Shown here one piece after another: positions 25,784 to 36,700 of a DNA stretch of 64,000 nucleotides. The notes below the pieces were generated by a model. That model was given only the letters and a program-made list of their open reading frames with translations, made no database searches and was not told the DNA's origin. The stretch is from JBEKIK01 sp963838495 (GTDB taxonomy: Bacteria > Planctomycetota > Planctomycetia > Pirellulales > Thermoguttaceae): assembly GCA_963838495.1 (NCBI GenBank), contig CAWIRC010000004.1:62001-126000 (forward strand), read 5' to 3'. The stretch's first letter is position 1. The number at the start of each line of letters is the position of its first letter. Made by a program: the position numbers and the translations under genes.

Positions 25784-27901
25784 CTATTTGAAAAACAACC
25801 TGACAATATCGTTTTTTGTTACATAAATCATTAATCCGACGAGGAACGCCAATCCCAATAAGGAAAGCCCGACCTGCACCCTTTCATCGGCCGGCTTGCC
25901 GCGGATTCCTTCGTAGGCCAGGAAGATCAGATGCCCGCCGTCCAGGACGGGAATGGGCAAGAGATTCAATACGGCCAGGTTTGCACTCAGGAAAGAGAGA
26001 AACAAAAACAAGCTTGCCGGGCCCTGTTGGGCCGCTCGTCCGGCAAACTCGGCGATGGAAATCGGACCGCTTAATTCCTCAACCGGCACCTGCGTGCCCA
26101 GTTTCCTGAGGATCCGCACAACCAGTGTCAAAGATTCCCAAGTTTCGTCGGTGCCCAATTTTACGGCCTGGGCAAAGGATTGGGCCTTTACTACCGAGGC
26201 TTCAGGTTCAAGCCTAAATCCCCTGTCCGGATTGAACCAGCCGGGTGCGTCTACCATGTGAATTTTTATATTCCGGCCGTTATCGAACTCCAGGTTCACC
26301 GGACTGCGCCGATCGACTTTTTGCAAATCATAAAAAAAGCGGGGCCAGTTGTAGGGATTATCAACAAAATCAAGAGTAATTTTCGATTGGATGTTTTTTT
26401 CCTTAGCCCGATCCTCATCTTTTTCCTTATCCTCGCCTTTTTCCGGAAGGGAAATGATTGCCTGTTTGATAATTTCGCCCGGCTGGATTCCGGCCTTCTC
26501 GGCCGGACTGCCGGGAATCACTCCATCCACGCGGTTGAGCACGCGATAGGCGACGCCCAACTCGGGAATGGAAACAGGATTATTTTTCCTTGCGGGTTCC
26601 TCGAACCAATCGACGCGACGTAGTGTAACCGGAACGTCAATCGGCGATCCGTCGCGCTCGACAGTCAAGGTAATCGTCTCGCCCGCTCGCAAGCGCAATT
26701 CATTGGGCAGCCGCATTGGGTCGTCTATCGGCCGGCCGTCGATTTTTATAATTTTATCGCCGACTTTGATTTTCCCGTCCGCCGGAGAGCCGTCCTGGAT
26801 GGCCGCGATCTCGCCCATGGCCATTAACAATCCCAGTGTGTGTATGGGCTGGGGCGGCACGGTGACGTCTACCAGTTTGGAGGTCTCCAGTTCGTTGCCT
26901 TTCCTTCCTTCGACCGGCACTTTGCATTCGACGGTCACCTGCAGGGGCTTATCCGGATGTTCGGCCAGGCCAGCCATGATTTGCTGGAAGTTGTCGGTTT
27001 TCACACCGTCGATCATAACGATCCGGTCGCCGCCCTTTAACGCCGGCTTTGCCCGCGACGCCGCCGAACCGGGCCACACCGGATCTTCGCCCATCAAGGT
27101 AGTGCTATAAGGTACCCAGATACCTATGGTGGGCAAGCCGCGCGTGCGGTCTGGATGAAGCAGGAACCTCAGCGGTTCTTTTACTCCGGGGCGTTTTAGG
27201 ACCATTGTCACGCCGTTTTCAATATCGCCCACCGCCACGTATTTTTGCAGGTCTTGAAAGCGATCGACTTTTTCCCCGGCAATTTCTACGATTTGGTCGC
27301 CGGACCTGAATCCGGCACGCCATGCCGCGTCGCCAGGAATCAGGTCTCCCACGCCGCAGCGGACCTGCTTAACGCCGATGTAATAAGCCCCGAGGGCCGT
27401 GAAAAAGGTAAAGACCACGTTCATTATCACACCCGCCGAGATAATCGCCATCCGCTTGGGTACGCTTTTGGCCAGATAACTACGCGGATCGTAAAGCGCG
27501 TTTTCCATCGAAGCCAGGTCGGCGTCGCTTAAGGCCCGGACATCTTCGGCCCCATTCTGATTTTCTGGTTTTTTTACAGGCGGTTGTCGTTCTCGCTGCA
27601 ATTTCGCCCTTTCAATTTCCTCTCTCAACCGCGCAGGATTATCTTCCTGGCCCAGCATCTTCACGTATCCGCCCAGGGGCAATACCCCGATGCCGTACTC
27701 GGTTTCGCCGCGCTTGAACTTGAAAAGTTTCCAGCCGCCGATGTCGAAACCCAGGTAGAATTTTTCGCACTTCACCCCGCAGAGCTTGGCCACGATGAAA
27801 TGACCCAACTCGTGAACGAAGATCACGAAACCCAGGGCCACGGCTACAACCAGGATTGTTCCTATGAGTGACAACAATGCAAAACCTCCTGCCGGGCCCA
27901 T
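25784..27901 (-). CDS. rseP: Site-2 intramembrane metalloprotease (RseP family)
   Basis: 705 residues, longer than Escherichia coli RseP (about 450). The N-terminal membrane segment holds the zinc site HELGH (His30, Glu31, His34), and the C-terminal NLLPIPVLDGGHL gives the LDG motif with the third ligand. Between them are PDZ regions (GDQIVEIAGEKVDRFQD, GDRIVMIDGVKTDNFQQ, GDKIIKIDGRPIDDP, PGEIIKQAII), apparently four rather than two, plus charged linkers, which explains the size. Cuts membrane anti-sigma factors or other transmembrane substrates. Its start overlaps the end of dxr by 40 nt; translation coupling is likely. Confidence 0.95.
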   Translation of the reverse strand: MGPAGGFALLSLIGTILVVAVALGFVIFVHELGHFIVAKLCGVKCEKFYLGFDIGGWKLFKFKRGETEYGIGVLPLGGYVKMLGQEDNPARLREEIERAKLQRERQPPVKKPENQNGAEDVRALSDADLASMENALYDPRSYLAKSVPKRMAIISAGVIMNVVFTFFTALGAYYIGVKQVRCGVGDLIPGDAAWRAGFRSGDQIVEIAGEKVDRFQDLQKYVAVGDIENGVTMVLKRPGVKEPLRFLLHPDRTRGLPTIGIWVPYSTTLMGEDPVWPGSAASRAKPALKGGDRIVMIDGVKTDNFQQIMAGLAEHPDKPLQVTVECKVPVEGRKGNELETSKLVDVTVPPQPIHTLGLLMAMGEIAAIQDGSPADGKIKVGDKIIKIDGRPIDDPMRLPNELRLRAGETITLTVERDGSPIDVPVTLRRVDWFEEPARKNNPVSIPELGVAYRVLNRVDGVIPGSPAEKAGIQPGEIIKQAIISLPEKGEDKEKDEDRAKEKNIQSKITLDFVDNPYNWPRFFYDLQKVDRRSPVNLEFDNGRNIKIHMVDAPGWFNPDRGFRLEPEASVVKAQSFAQAVKLGTDETWESLTLVVRILRKLGTQVPVEELSGPISIAEFAGRAAQQGPASLFLFLSFLSANLAVLNLLPIPVLDGGHLIFLAYEGIRGKPADERVQVGLSLLGLAFLVGLMIYVTKNDIVRLFFK

Positions 27902-29061
27902 TGATCCATGCGGATGACATGGTCCAGGTCGGGCCTGGATTCGAAATTATGGTTTTCTAAAATTCTTTGACAGGTGGGAACTATTTCGTTAAAGCCCAGG
28001 CGGCCTTCGAGAAAGGCCGCGACGGCCGCTTCGTTGGCCCCGTTCAGGACCGCCCCGGCCGTGCCGCCCGCCTTGGCCACCTCCAGTCCCAGGCGCAATG
28101 CCTGAAAACGCTCGAAATCGGGCGGTTCAAAACGCAGGTCCATGGTTCGGTTCCAATCCATTTTGGCGGCCACCCCGTCGCGGCGATCGGGCCAGGTCAG
28201 GGCATACTGGATGGGCAGTTTCATGTCCGGCAGGCTCATCTGCGCGATAACAGACCCATCATTGTATTCTACCATCGAATGCACCATCGATTGGGGATGT
28301 ATCATTATGCCGATTTGCTCGGGCCGGAGGTCGAAAAGCCAGCGGGCCTCGATTATTTCCAGGGCCTTATTCATCAGCGTGGCCGAATCAATCGTTATTT
28401 TCGGCCCCATCGCCCAGGTGGGATGATCCAACGCGTCGGCAACGGTCACGCGCGACAGTTGTTCGGGCGTAAAATTTCTGAACGGGCCGCCGCTGGCGGT
28501 GAGGATTACGCGGCGGACTTCCTCGCGCCGCCCCGCCTGCAAGGCCTGGAATACAGCGCTGTGTTCGGAATCGACCGGCAAAAGCCGGGCGTTTTTTTCC
28601 CTGGCAAGTTTAGTAACCAGCGGCTCGCCCACCACCAGGCTTTCTTTATTGGCCAAGGCCACGGTTTTGCCCGCCTCCAACGCCGCCCAGGTGCCGCGCA
28701 ATCCGGCGCTGCCCACTATTGCCGATACGACAATGTCAACCTCGGGATCGGCGACTATCCGGGCGACCGAATCCGGGCCGACCAACAACTTCACGCCGCC
28801 CGGCAAACTTGACCAATCCTGCGCATCGGCCGCCCTGGGATCGGTCACCACGATCCAACGGGGCCGGAAATCGCCGGCTTGTTGCAACAGTAGCGATGTA
28901 TTCCCGTGTGCGCTTAAGGCAATTGCGCAAATCATACCCTCCGAACCCGCAACCACCTCCAATGTGCTGCGACCGATGCTTCCGGTCGAGCCTAGCACGG
29001 CAATGCGGGTTGGGTGGTGGGGCATGGTTTTGTTCATTCTGGAAAAAGATAATCGTTCCAT
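27862..29061 (-). CDS. dxr: 1-deoxy-D-xylulose 5-phosphate reductoisomerase
   Basis: 399 residues. Second enzyme of the MEP isoprenoid pathway, making MEP with NADPH. Seen: nucleotide-binding LGSTGSIGRSTLEVV, the ANKESLV segment, metal/substrate residues in DSEHSAVFQ, the flexible loop TASGGPFR, and HPTWAMGPKITIDSATLMNKALE with the later MIHPQSMVHSMVEYNDGS. All are family signatures. An alternative start at 29037 (MNKTMPHHPTRIAVLG) would remove eight residues and fits the family N-terminus as well. Followed by rseP, as in many bacteria. Confidence 0.97.
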   Translation of the reverse strand: MERLSFSRMNKTMPHHPTRIAVLGSTGSIGRSTLEVVAGSEGMICAIALSAHGNTSLLLQQAGDFRPRWIVVTDPRAADAQDWSSLPGGVKLLVGPDSVARIVADPEVDIVVSAIVGSAGLRGTWAALEAGKTVALANKESLVVGEPLVTKLAREKNARLLPVDSEHSAVFQALQAGRREEVRRVILTASGGPFRNFTPEQLSRVTVADALDHPTWAMGPKITIDSATLMNKALEIIEARWLFDLRPEQIGIMIHPQSMVHSMVEYNDGSVIAQMSLPDMKLPIQYALTWPDRRDGVAAKMDWNRTMDLRFEPPDFERFQALRLGLEVAKAGGTAGAVLNGANEAAVAAFLEGRLGFNEIVPTCQRILENHNFESRPDLDHVIRMDQWARQEVLHCCHS

Positions 29062-29281
29062 TGTAAAACCATCTTCTTATAGCGGCAACCGCGTTCACAA
29101 CCGCATTGATCGATACCTAACTTATTATTGGGGCGGGAGTTGAACCGCTGCCCCGCCTTATTACGGCACTATTTTCCATGGCACCAGGTTTTTTGGGTAT
29201 AATTAAAAGGTCGGAATATTATGCGGTTTGGTGCGGCCCTGCAAGCCAACCCATCCATCACTTTATACCACGTTTACTCTT

Positions 29282-31349
29282 ATGGACGAAAAAACACCAG
29301 AACCAAAACGGCCGGAACGACCACTGTTCGAGCGCAGAACCCCTCCACTAGGTGGAAATGTCTTCTGGTATCTGATTTTATTGGGCATAGGGACGCTCTT
29401 TTTTGTCAATTACATGACCGCCGACAACCAGGTGGAAATCCCGTACATGGATCTTTGGAAACTGATCGAGCAAGGGGCGCCGCAGATAAATCCCCGGGCC
29501 GCCATCGAGATCAGCCCCTCCGAAAACGCAAAGGGCAAAGAAATAGTTTTCCGCTATTCGAATCTAGATAATCTACGCATCGGCCCCCAGGAAATTACGG
29601 GCACAATTACAAAAGAAACCGTTAAACCCCAACCGCAGCGACCGCTCCGGAAGACAACGTCTTCTTTCACACCGCCCGGCTGGGATTGGAAAACGACAAC
29701 AACGCCTTGTTTCAATTGCTCAAGCAAAAAGGCTTTACCAACGTCCGCGCCGAAAAGGCGCCCAGCGGCTGGCACAACCTGGTGCCCATGATCTTGTTCA
29801 TGCTCTTGATCGTGGGCCTGTTTGTTTTCATGATGCGCAAACTTGGCGGAGCGGGCTCGGCCATGGCCTTCGGCGCAGTCGCGGCAAGCTCTACGCCCAG
29901 GAGGACATCGGAATCACCTTCAACGACGTGGCCGGCATTGACGAGGCCGTGGAAGAACTCCGCGAAGTGGTCGATTTTCTCAAGTCGCCCGATAAATACC
30001 AGGTCTTAGGCGGCAGAATCCCCAAGGGCGTGCTCCTGGTCGGTCCGCCGGGGACCGGCAAAACCCTTTTGGCCAAGGCCATCGCCGGCGAGGCGGGGGT
30101 GCCGTTTTTCAGCCTCTCCGGCTCGGATTTCGTGGAGATGTTCGTGGGCGTTGGCGCCGCACGCGTCCGCGACATGTTCCAGCAGGCCCAGGCCAAGGCC
30201 CCTTGCATCGTGTTCATCGACGAACTCGACGCCCTGGGCAAGACCCGCGGTACGAGCATTGTGGGCGGACACGACGAACGCGAGCAAACCCTTAACGCCT
30301 TGCTGGTCGAGATGGACGGTTTCAGCTCCAACAGCGGCGTGATCGTCATGGCCGCCACCAACCGGCCGGAAACCCTTGATCCGGCCCTGTTGCCGCCCGG
30401 GACGTTTCGACCGCCACGTGCTTGTCGATCGACCCGACGTCCGCGGCCGTGAAGCGATATTAAAGGTCCACGTCAGCAAGGTAAAGCTCGATCCGGCGGT
30501 GGACCTCAAGGAAGTGGCCAAAATCACGCCCGGCCTTGTCGGCGCCGATCTGGCCAACCTGGTCAACGAAGCCGCCCTTTTAGCCGCCCGGGCCAACAAA
30601 ACCACCGTGACCATGGATGAGTTCAACGAAGGCGTGGAGCGGGTCATCGCCGGATTGGAAAAACGCCAACGCGTCATGCACGCCGACGAAAAACAACGCG
30701 TGGCATATCACGAAAGCGGCCACGCACTTTTGGCCTACAGCCTGCCCAACACCGATCCCGTGCACAAGGTTTCCATCATTCCCCGCGGCCTGGGCACGCT
30801 GGGCTACACCATGCACCGGCCCGAAGGCGACCGCTTCCTGCAAACCCAAAGCGAATTGGAATCGAAAATTCAAGTGCTCTTGGCCGGAACCGTGGCCGAG
30901 GAAATGATCTACAACGACATATCGACCGGCGCAGAACGACCTGGAACGGGCAACGGAAATCGCCCGCAGCATGGTCATGGATTACGGCATGAGCCCGTTG
31001 GGACGGATCACCTATCGGGAGAACCACCGTTCGCAGTTTTTGATGGGGGTGGACGATATTTCCCGCGACCGCAGCCACAGCGAACAAACCGCCCGGGAAA
31101 TCGACGAGGAAATCCGCAAAATCGTCAACCAGTCGCTGGAAAAAGTCCGCCACGTGCTGGAGACCAGCGCAGGGCGCTGGTAGCCATGGCCGATCGGCTG
31201 ATCGAAAAGGAAACCATCGACACCGCCGAACTCAAAGAACTGGTGGAATCGAACTCGCCCAGCCCGATGATCGTCCCGGGTACGACCGTCGCCCCCAAGC
31301 GCCGCGCACCGAAGAGCCGCCGCTGCCCGAGGCCAAGGCCAATCCGTAA
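29282..31349 (+). CDS. ftsH: ATP-dependent zinc metalloprotease FtsH, many frameshifts
   Basis: All parts of FtsH appear in order but in several frames: cytosolic start MDEKTPEPKRPERPLFERR, first membrane segment VFWYLILLGIGTLFFVNY, periplasmic part, second membrane segment (PMILFMLLIVGLFVFMM), Walker A GPPGTGKTLL, Walker B VFIDELDALG, second-region-of-homology residues around ATNRPETLDPALL and RPGRFDRHV, the zinc site HESGH, and the C-terminal helical part (IRKIVNQSLEKVRHVLE). Breaks lie near 29688, 29885, 30398, 30932, 31167 and 31303. Two look like wrong lengths of a C run (GGCGC for GGCCGC; GCCGCCC for GCGCCC). An enzyme this complete is unlikely to be decaying, so I treat the shifts as consensus errors. 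Membrane-bound quality-control protease. Confidence 0.9.
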
Positions 31350-31438
31350 ATGTTCTTTATCAATATATTGATATTCTCGTACGATGTCTCTAAAATACGT
31401 TTTTCAAGTATTGATCCGAAGTTATAAAGATTGATAAC

Positions 31439-31675
31439 ATGACCATGGAAAGAATTCGAGAACTTTACGATGCGCAGCCTTTTCAACCATTCGTCATGCA
31501 CTTGGCGGACGGCCGTCAGATACCGGTTGTTCATCGGGAATTTATAGCCTTCGCACCAAGCGGCCGGATCGTGACCGTCTATCAACCGAACGATTCTTCA
31601 AACATAATCGACCTGTTTTTAGTAACCGACGTAGAGATCGCGCCAATTAGTTCGCCTTCTTCACCAACCTCCTAA
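31439..31675 (+). CDS. Small hypothetical protein, paralogue of 1-168
   Basis: 78 residues beginning MTMERIRELYDAQPFQPFVM and ending PISSPSSPTS. Compared with the partial protein at 1-168: shared QPF-x-PF-x-x-x-L, G-R/E, an invariant V-x-H-x-E, and a hydrophobic I-V-T/D pair, then a downstream V-x-x-V-E-I strand. Likely a small soluble beta-rich domain; no catalytic motif. The start is ATG 31439; a second Met two codons later is possible. It follows ftsH by 90 nt and may be co-transcribed. Function unknown. Confidence 0.7.
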   Translation: MTMERIRELYDAQPFQPFVMHLADGRQIPVVHREFIAFAPSGRIVTVYQPNDSSNIIDLFLVTDVEIAPISSPSSPTS

Positions 31676-31710
31676 GTTAGCGGCAACGGCGCCATCAAGT
31701 TTTGATAATT

Positions 31711-32484
31711 ATGAAACCGCCGGCAGCCTTTGGTCTATTGTTAATTTTGCTGGCACCTTGTCGAACATTCGGCATCGATAAAATTGGACCTCAAACATTC
31801 GACTCCAAAGGCGTCTCGATCCAATACACCGTCGAGGGCAAGGGCGAGCCGGTTGTCCTTATCCACGGGCTTAACGCCAGCGCCGATACGAATTGGCGCC
31901 TACCCGGTATAATTAAAACCCTTGCCGAAAACCACCAGGTAATTGCCATGGACGCCCGCGGGCACGGACACTCGGGCAAGCCCGAAGCCGAAGGGTCTTA
32001 TGGCGTGGAAATGGCCGAGGACGTCCTTCGCCTTTTAGATCACCTCAAGATCAAGAAGGCCCATGTGGTCGGCTATTCCATGGGCGGCATGATCGCAATG
32101 AAACTGGCAACTATGCATCCTGATCGCGTCCGGTCGATGACCTTAGGCGGCATGGGCTGGGAGCGGGAGGGCAGCCCCCTGGCCGAGTTTTGGAATAACT
32201 TGCCCGAGCGGGAGGGTGCGCGGACTCCCGCAGCCTGCATCCGCAGCCTTGGGCAGCTTGCCGTAAAAGAGGACGAGGTCAAGGCCATCAAGATTCCGAC
32301 CATAGTCATTGTCGGCGACCGCGATCCGGTTAGACGACTTTATGTGGCGCCTCTCGAAAAAATCCGCCCGGACTGGCCGGTAAAAATCATCGACGGCGCC
32401 GGCCACATAAGCTGCATCTTCAAGCCGCAATTCAAGGAAGAATTGAAAAACTGGCTCGACAAAGAACCGGGCAGCAAGAATTAA
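31711..32484 (+). CDS. Secreted alpha/beta hydrolase
   Basis: 257 residues from ATG 31711. A signal peptide (MKPPAAFGLLLILLAPCRTF) is followed by an alpha/beta hydrolase fold: HG oxyanion segment LIHGLN near 50, nucleophile Ser123 in VVGYSMGGM, acid in VGDRDPV and final His in GAGHIS. The cap region is short. Substrate cannot be read from the sequence; the general likeness is to small serine esterases/haloperoxidase-like enzymes. It stands alone after the small gene at 31439. Confidence 0.88.
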   Translation: MKPPAAFGLLLILLAPCRTFGIDKIGPQTFDSKGVSIQYTVEGKGEPVVLIHGLNASADTNWRLPGIIKTLAENHQVIAMDARGHGHSGKPEAEGSYGVEMAEDVLRLLDHLKIKKAHVVGYSMGGMIAMKLATMHPDRVRSMTLGGMGWEREGSPLAEFWNNLPEREGARTPAACIRSLGQLAVKEDEVKAIKIPTIVIVGDRDPVRRLYVAPLEKIRPDWPVKIIDGAGHISCIFKPQFKEELKNWLDKEPGSKN

Positions 32485-32507
32485 CGCTTTTCTTAAACCG
32501 CGGCTTA

Positions 32508-32537
32508 TTTAGCCCCCGGTGAACACACCGGGGGTTT
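32508..32537. repeat. Palindrome CCCCCGGTG/CACCGGGGG
   Basis: tttagcccccggtgaacaca and then ccgggggttt, a 9-bp stem with a 4-nt loop and a short T tail, between convergent genes (stops at 32484 and 32599). A close copy is at 44381-44407, again just past a stop codon. Could act as a terminator for both genes. Confidence 0.7.
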
Positions 32538-32598
32538 GCACCGTAATTCCACGCCGCGTCAACGGTCTTCGGGATCACCCGCAACAGCAGTGCATTCT

Positions 32599-32910
32599 TC
32601 ACTCTTCTTTTTTGACGAAGCACGCCGAGCCGGCGCGGTAGAGGATCAAGAGCAGAACGGCGGCGGCGGTGGCGGCGATAAAACCTACGGGGCTGATGGG
32701 ATTGAATTGCCGGCCTTGCAGGGCCCAGGATAGGCTGAAGAGTCCGATCAGACTGCCAAGCGATCCCAAAAGAAGCATTCCCAGCGGATGGGATTGCCGC
32801 ATTGGCAGAATCAGCATGGCTAAGAGTCCCGAAAGAGTAATGAACCCCACCCAGATCAAAACCACGTTGACCCATTGTTGGACGGCCGGCGAAAGTTCGA
32901 GTTCGGGCAT
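32599..32910 (-). CDS. Small membrane protein, unknown function
   Basis: 103 residues with three hydrophobic segments (VNVVLIWVGFITLSGLLAML, LGMLLLGSLGSLIGLFSLSW, PVGFIAATAAAVLLLILYRA) and a short basic/acidic tail (FVKKEE). The pattern of Gly and Ser within the second helix resembles small YtxH- or transglycosylase-associated-type membrane proteins, but no family is certain. The leader of this gene contains heptamer array F. Confidence 0.6.
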   Translation of the reverse strand: MPELELSPAVQQWVNVVLIWVGFITLSGLLAMLILPMRQSHPLGMLLLGSLGSLIGLFSLSWALQGRQFNPISPVGFIAATAAAVLLLILYRAGSACFVKKEE

Positions 32911-32923
32911 GGGTTTTTTAGTG

Positions 32924-32958
32924 CAAATTGAAAATCACAAATTTCAAATTGCAAATTG
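32924..32958. repeat. Heptamer array F, CAAATTG unit
   Basis: Five units in phase: caaattg, aaaatca, caaattt, caaattg, caaattg. Lies just upstream of the start of the small membrane protein gene (minus strand). Confidence 0.85.
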
Positions 32959-33112
32959 AACGAGTGCAAGAAAATCGTCAAACCGTAAACGTTTTATCCC
33001 CGGAGGCTGCTGACGACCAAGGCAAACGAGCCGAGGCGGCCAATTGCGCCTTGGACGCCAGCAACGCCGGGCGCCGTCCCCCCGAGTTATCGACGGCGAA
33101 TGGTTTATACGA

Positions 33113-33385
33113 TCACGGTTGAGCCGCAGGCGGCGGGGGCGGGGGCGGAGAAGGATAAGCCGCAGTCGGCACCGGATTGGCCGCCTTCATGGCATCCGCT
33201 TCCCGCTGGAGTTTCATCTTCGGTCCGGTGGGGAAGTACTGCACGTCATCCGTCAGGTAATAAGGGCTGGGCAGGGTCTGGCCGCCGGCATCGATCTGGC
33301 AGCCGGTCACGCCAATGGCCACGAGTGCGCCCAAGCAAAACAATAAGGCCCGCCATGAACAAGGCCGATTATTATTACCCTCCAT
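33113..33385 (-). CDS. Small lipoprotein, planctomycete-type
   Basis: 90 residues from ATG 33385, chosen because GGAGG lies 6 nt upstream. Signal MEGNNNRPCSWRALLFCLG with hydrophobic core ALVAIGVTGC, whose lipobox Cys would be lipid-modified. The mature part carries YYLTDDVQYFPTGPKMKLQR, a conserved-looking block, and ends in a Pro-rich stretch. No enzymatic feature; likely an envelope lipoprotein of unknown function. Confidence 0.75.
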   Translation of the reverse strand: MEGNNNRPCSWRALLFCLGALVAIGVTGCQIDAGGQTLPSPYYLTDDVQYFPTGPKMKLQREADAMKAANPVPTAAYPSPPPPPPPAAQP

Positions 33386-33760
33386 TAGCCACCTCCGTGG
33401 AATCTTCGGGAAATTAGCTATATTATCCATTCTTCCCAGTTGTTTCTAAACACAAAATCGCTCATGCCGATCCAATCGGTGTCATCGTTATCGTCAAAAA
33501 AAGGTGAGCGACTTTAACGCTAATGCCAGATGGGCTAAGGGCGTAATCTGAAGGGGCGGAATTGGGTTAAAAATCACTCGCCTGCAAGCCAGCACTCACT
33601 TTCCTTAAAAGGATTTAGCTATTAGATTTCGCCGTAATATAGTAGTATTATAGAACTTATTGACATTGACCCGATTTTTGCCCGGTTTATATCCGGCCTA
33701 TGATTCTGAACAGGCATATCAGGCATGTATAGTCGAAACGAGCGGGCCGGCGTGGTCCTG
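33386..33760. other. Intergenic region before the TPR-CHAT gene
   Basis: 375 nt with no gene. AT-rich around 33610-33680 (tattatagaacttattgaca), where the plus-strand promoter of the TPR-CHAT gene probably lies; I do not see a clear consensus pair. Confidence 0.35.
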
Positions 33761-36700
33761 ATGAAATTCAAGCGGCAGATTCTCGCCCTGATTCTAATGT
33801 TCAGCGGATTATTGGGGGCATGTTCGCCCGTTTGGGCCCAGATTGCCGAACGCTCCGCCCCAAGCCCGACATATTTTGCCATCTTCCGCGAGTTTTACGC
33901 GGGCGATTACAAAAATGCGTTGGAAGGGTTCCAATCCGAGGCCCGGAGTTGCATCAAGGCCGGCCAATCGCGCTGGATCGACTCGATCTGTTACGAGACG
34001 ATGATCGGCGAATGCTTTTATCAGATGGGCATGCTCGACAAGGCCCTGGATCATTACAAATTGGCATTGGAGCTTGCGGTTGTTTTCCCGGATTGGATGA
34101 TCCGCGTGCAATTTCCCCAGATTCGCGCGGCCGGCCAGCACAGGCCGTATCCCTGGCGCAGCGCACCGGCATTCGGTTTTGGGTTCTTATCCTTCGAATA
34201 TGTTGATCATACAAGGGCAGGTTAATAATACGCAGACATATCTGCAACAAGGGGGCGTTGTGCAGCAAGCGGTGCAATATCCCATCCAGCCGCAGGAAAT
34301 TATCCGTTGCACTACGCTGGCCATCCGCCGATACGCGGAAATATTAGGGCCGATAAGCAAAAACGATCCCCTGACAAATAGAGTGGCTGGCGTGTTTAGC
34401 CGCCAGATCACCTCGCCAAACCACTGGTCCGAGTCATGGGCCGACCTGGAACGGGGCTTGGCCTTCATTGCGGCAGGCAAGGAAAACCAAGCCCTGCCCA
34501 GCCTCCAGCGAGCGGTGATGGTGGCGGGCGAATTCGATAGTCCCTTAACCTGCATCGCGCTTCTGGAAATGGGAAAGCTCTCGCTTGCCCGCGGCGAATA
34601 CCCGGCGGCCTTGCAATCGTTTGAAGAGGCGACGTTCTCGGCGGCCGATTATTCCGATTACGGCGTGCTGGAAGAGGCCTTCCGCTATGCCGCCATCACG
34701 CACCTGATAACGAACCGCAAGGGTTTTTACGCTCCCCTTCAAGCGGCGCTCCAATGGGCCAAGGTCAAGGATCTGCGTCAGTTGCGGGCATCGCTGGCCC
34801 TCTCGGCGGCAGAAAACTACACCGTTTTGGAACAAACCAAGGATGCAAGCGTCATGCTCGACGACGCACGCATGGTTATCGGCCAGCGCAAGTCGATGAT
34901 GGCCCGGCTGGGCGGGCGACTCAGTTATCTGAGCGCGGGATTATGGTTCCAGCAGAAAAACATGCAAAAAGGGCAGGCCGATTTCCAAGCGGCGATGAAT
35001 TTCATGAAGCTAAGCTCCTTCCGCCTGTTCCAGATCGCCCTGGCCGACGCTCTTTATACCAGCGGCGAGGCCTCCGGCGCACAGGCCATGGATTATTATA
35101 ACCAACTTCTCCGCGATCCCTTGCCGGCCGATTGGCTGATCGATCCCATGGAAACGATGGCCGCGCTGGTCATGCCGCATCCCGCGCCGCTGGAACACTG
35201 GTTCGAAATCGCCTGGAGCCAGAAAGAATATGAGACGGCCTGGGAGATATCCGACCGTGTGCGGCGGCACCGTTTTTTCACTTCCCTGGAAATGGGTGGG
35301 CGGTTGGAATCGTTGCGCTGGATCCTCGACGCCCCCGCCGAATTGCTCGATCAGCAATCGTTGTTGCAGCGCCAAGATATCTTAACGCGCTGGCCGCAGT
35401 ACGCCCGCCTAGCCGAGCAGGCCCGGGCAGTTCGCGCCAAACTGGCCGACATGCCCTTGACGACCGAGGATCAGACCGTGCGCAAAGAGCAATCAAAAGC
35501 CTTGGGTGAACTATCTTTGCTCAGCGGGCAAGAGGAATTGATGCTCCGCGAGATCGCGCTCAGGCGCGAGCCGGCGGCGATGATTTTCCCCCCACAAAAA
35601 AGCATCTCCGAAATCAAGAAGTCCTTGCCCAAGGGCCATGCAATACTGGCTTTTTTTGCGACAAGTCACCGGCTATACGCGGTGTTGCTGGGCGGTTCCG
35701 AATACAGCTCCTGGGAGGTCGCTTCGTCACAGTCGATGGGGAAACAGGTCAAGGATTTTCTCCACGACATGGAGCAGTATCAGCAGAATCACGAACTGAC
35801 GCTGAAGGATTTGGATGAAGCAAAATGGAAACAGTCGGCCGTGAAAACCCTGGACGCCTTGTTGAAAGGCTCGCGGGCCGATTTCTCCACGCGTTTCGAG
35901 GAACTGATAATCGTGCCCGACGGCGTTATCTGGTATTTACCCTTCGAGGCCTTGCAAGTGACCGTAAAGGGCGAATTGCAGCCCTTGATTTCGCGGTTTC
36001 GCATTCTTTACGCGCCGACCATATCGCTGGCCACGTCCACGCAGCCCCGCCGCATGAAACCGGCCGGCAAGACGGCGGTATTGCTGGGCAAGCTCTTTTC
36101 CCACGAGGACGGATCGGCGTCAAAGGCGTTTCTCGAGCGGCTGGCATCCGCGCTTCCCGGCACGGTGGCTTTAAATCCCCCGCCGCCCGGCCCGATTGCC
36201 GATTACAAGGTGTTTTTCGATCGCCTGATAGTGCTCGACGATCTGACGATAAACGATCAAGATCCCTACGGCTGGACTCCGGCGCCGATGGAGCGGAGCA
36301 AGTCGGGCGGCGCCCTGGCCGATTGGATGGCGCTGCCCTGGGGCGACCGGAGCAGATCATCCTGCCCGGCTTTCACACCGCCGCCGAGGACGCCATGAAA
36401 AAACCCCCGCGCAGCGCCGGGCGATGAAGTGTTCCTTTCGGCCTGCGGATTGATGTCTTGCGGGGCGCGGACAATCCTGCTTAGCCGCTGGCGCACGGGC
36501 GGGCAATCCAGCTTGGACCTGGTGCGGGAATTCGCCCAGGAGTTGCCGCACGTTTCCCCGGCCGAAGCCTGGCAACGCTCCGTGCTCCTGGAAAAAAACT
36601 CCCAGTTGAACCTGGAGGCCGAACCTCGCGTCAAGCACGCCGCGACCGACGAACCGCCCAAGGCCGAACATCCGTTTTTTTGGGCCGGCTACATGTTGAT

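Noticed and set aside
29131..29160. tRNA-like 3' part (GGTTCAACTCCCGC on the minus strand)
   Set aside because: The T-arm does not pair properly and no acceptor, D or anticodon arm fits; it is part of a GGGGCGG palindrome.
29282..31349. Programmed frameshifting in ftsH
   Set aside because: Six shifts in both directions without slippery sites or pseudoknots are better explained by indel errors.
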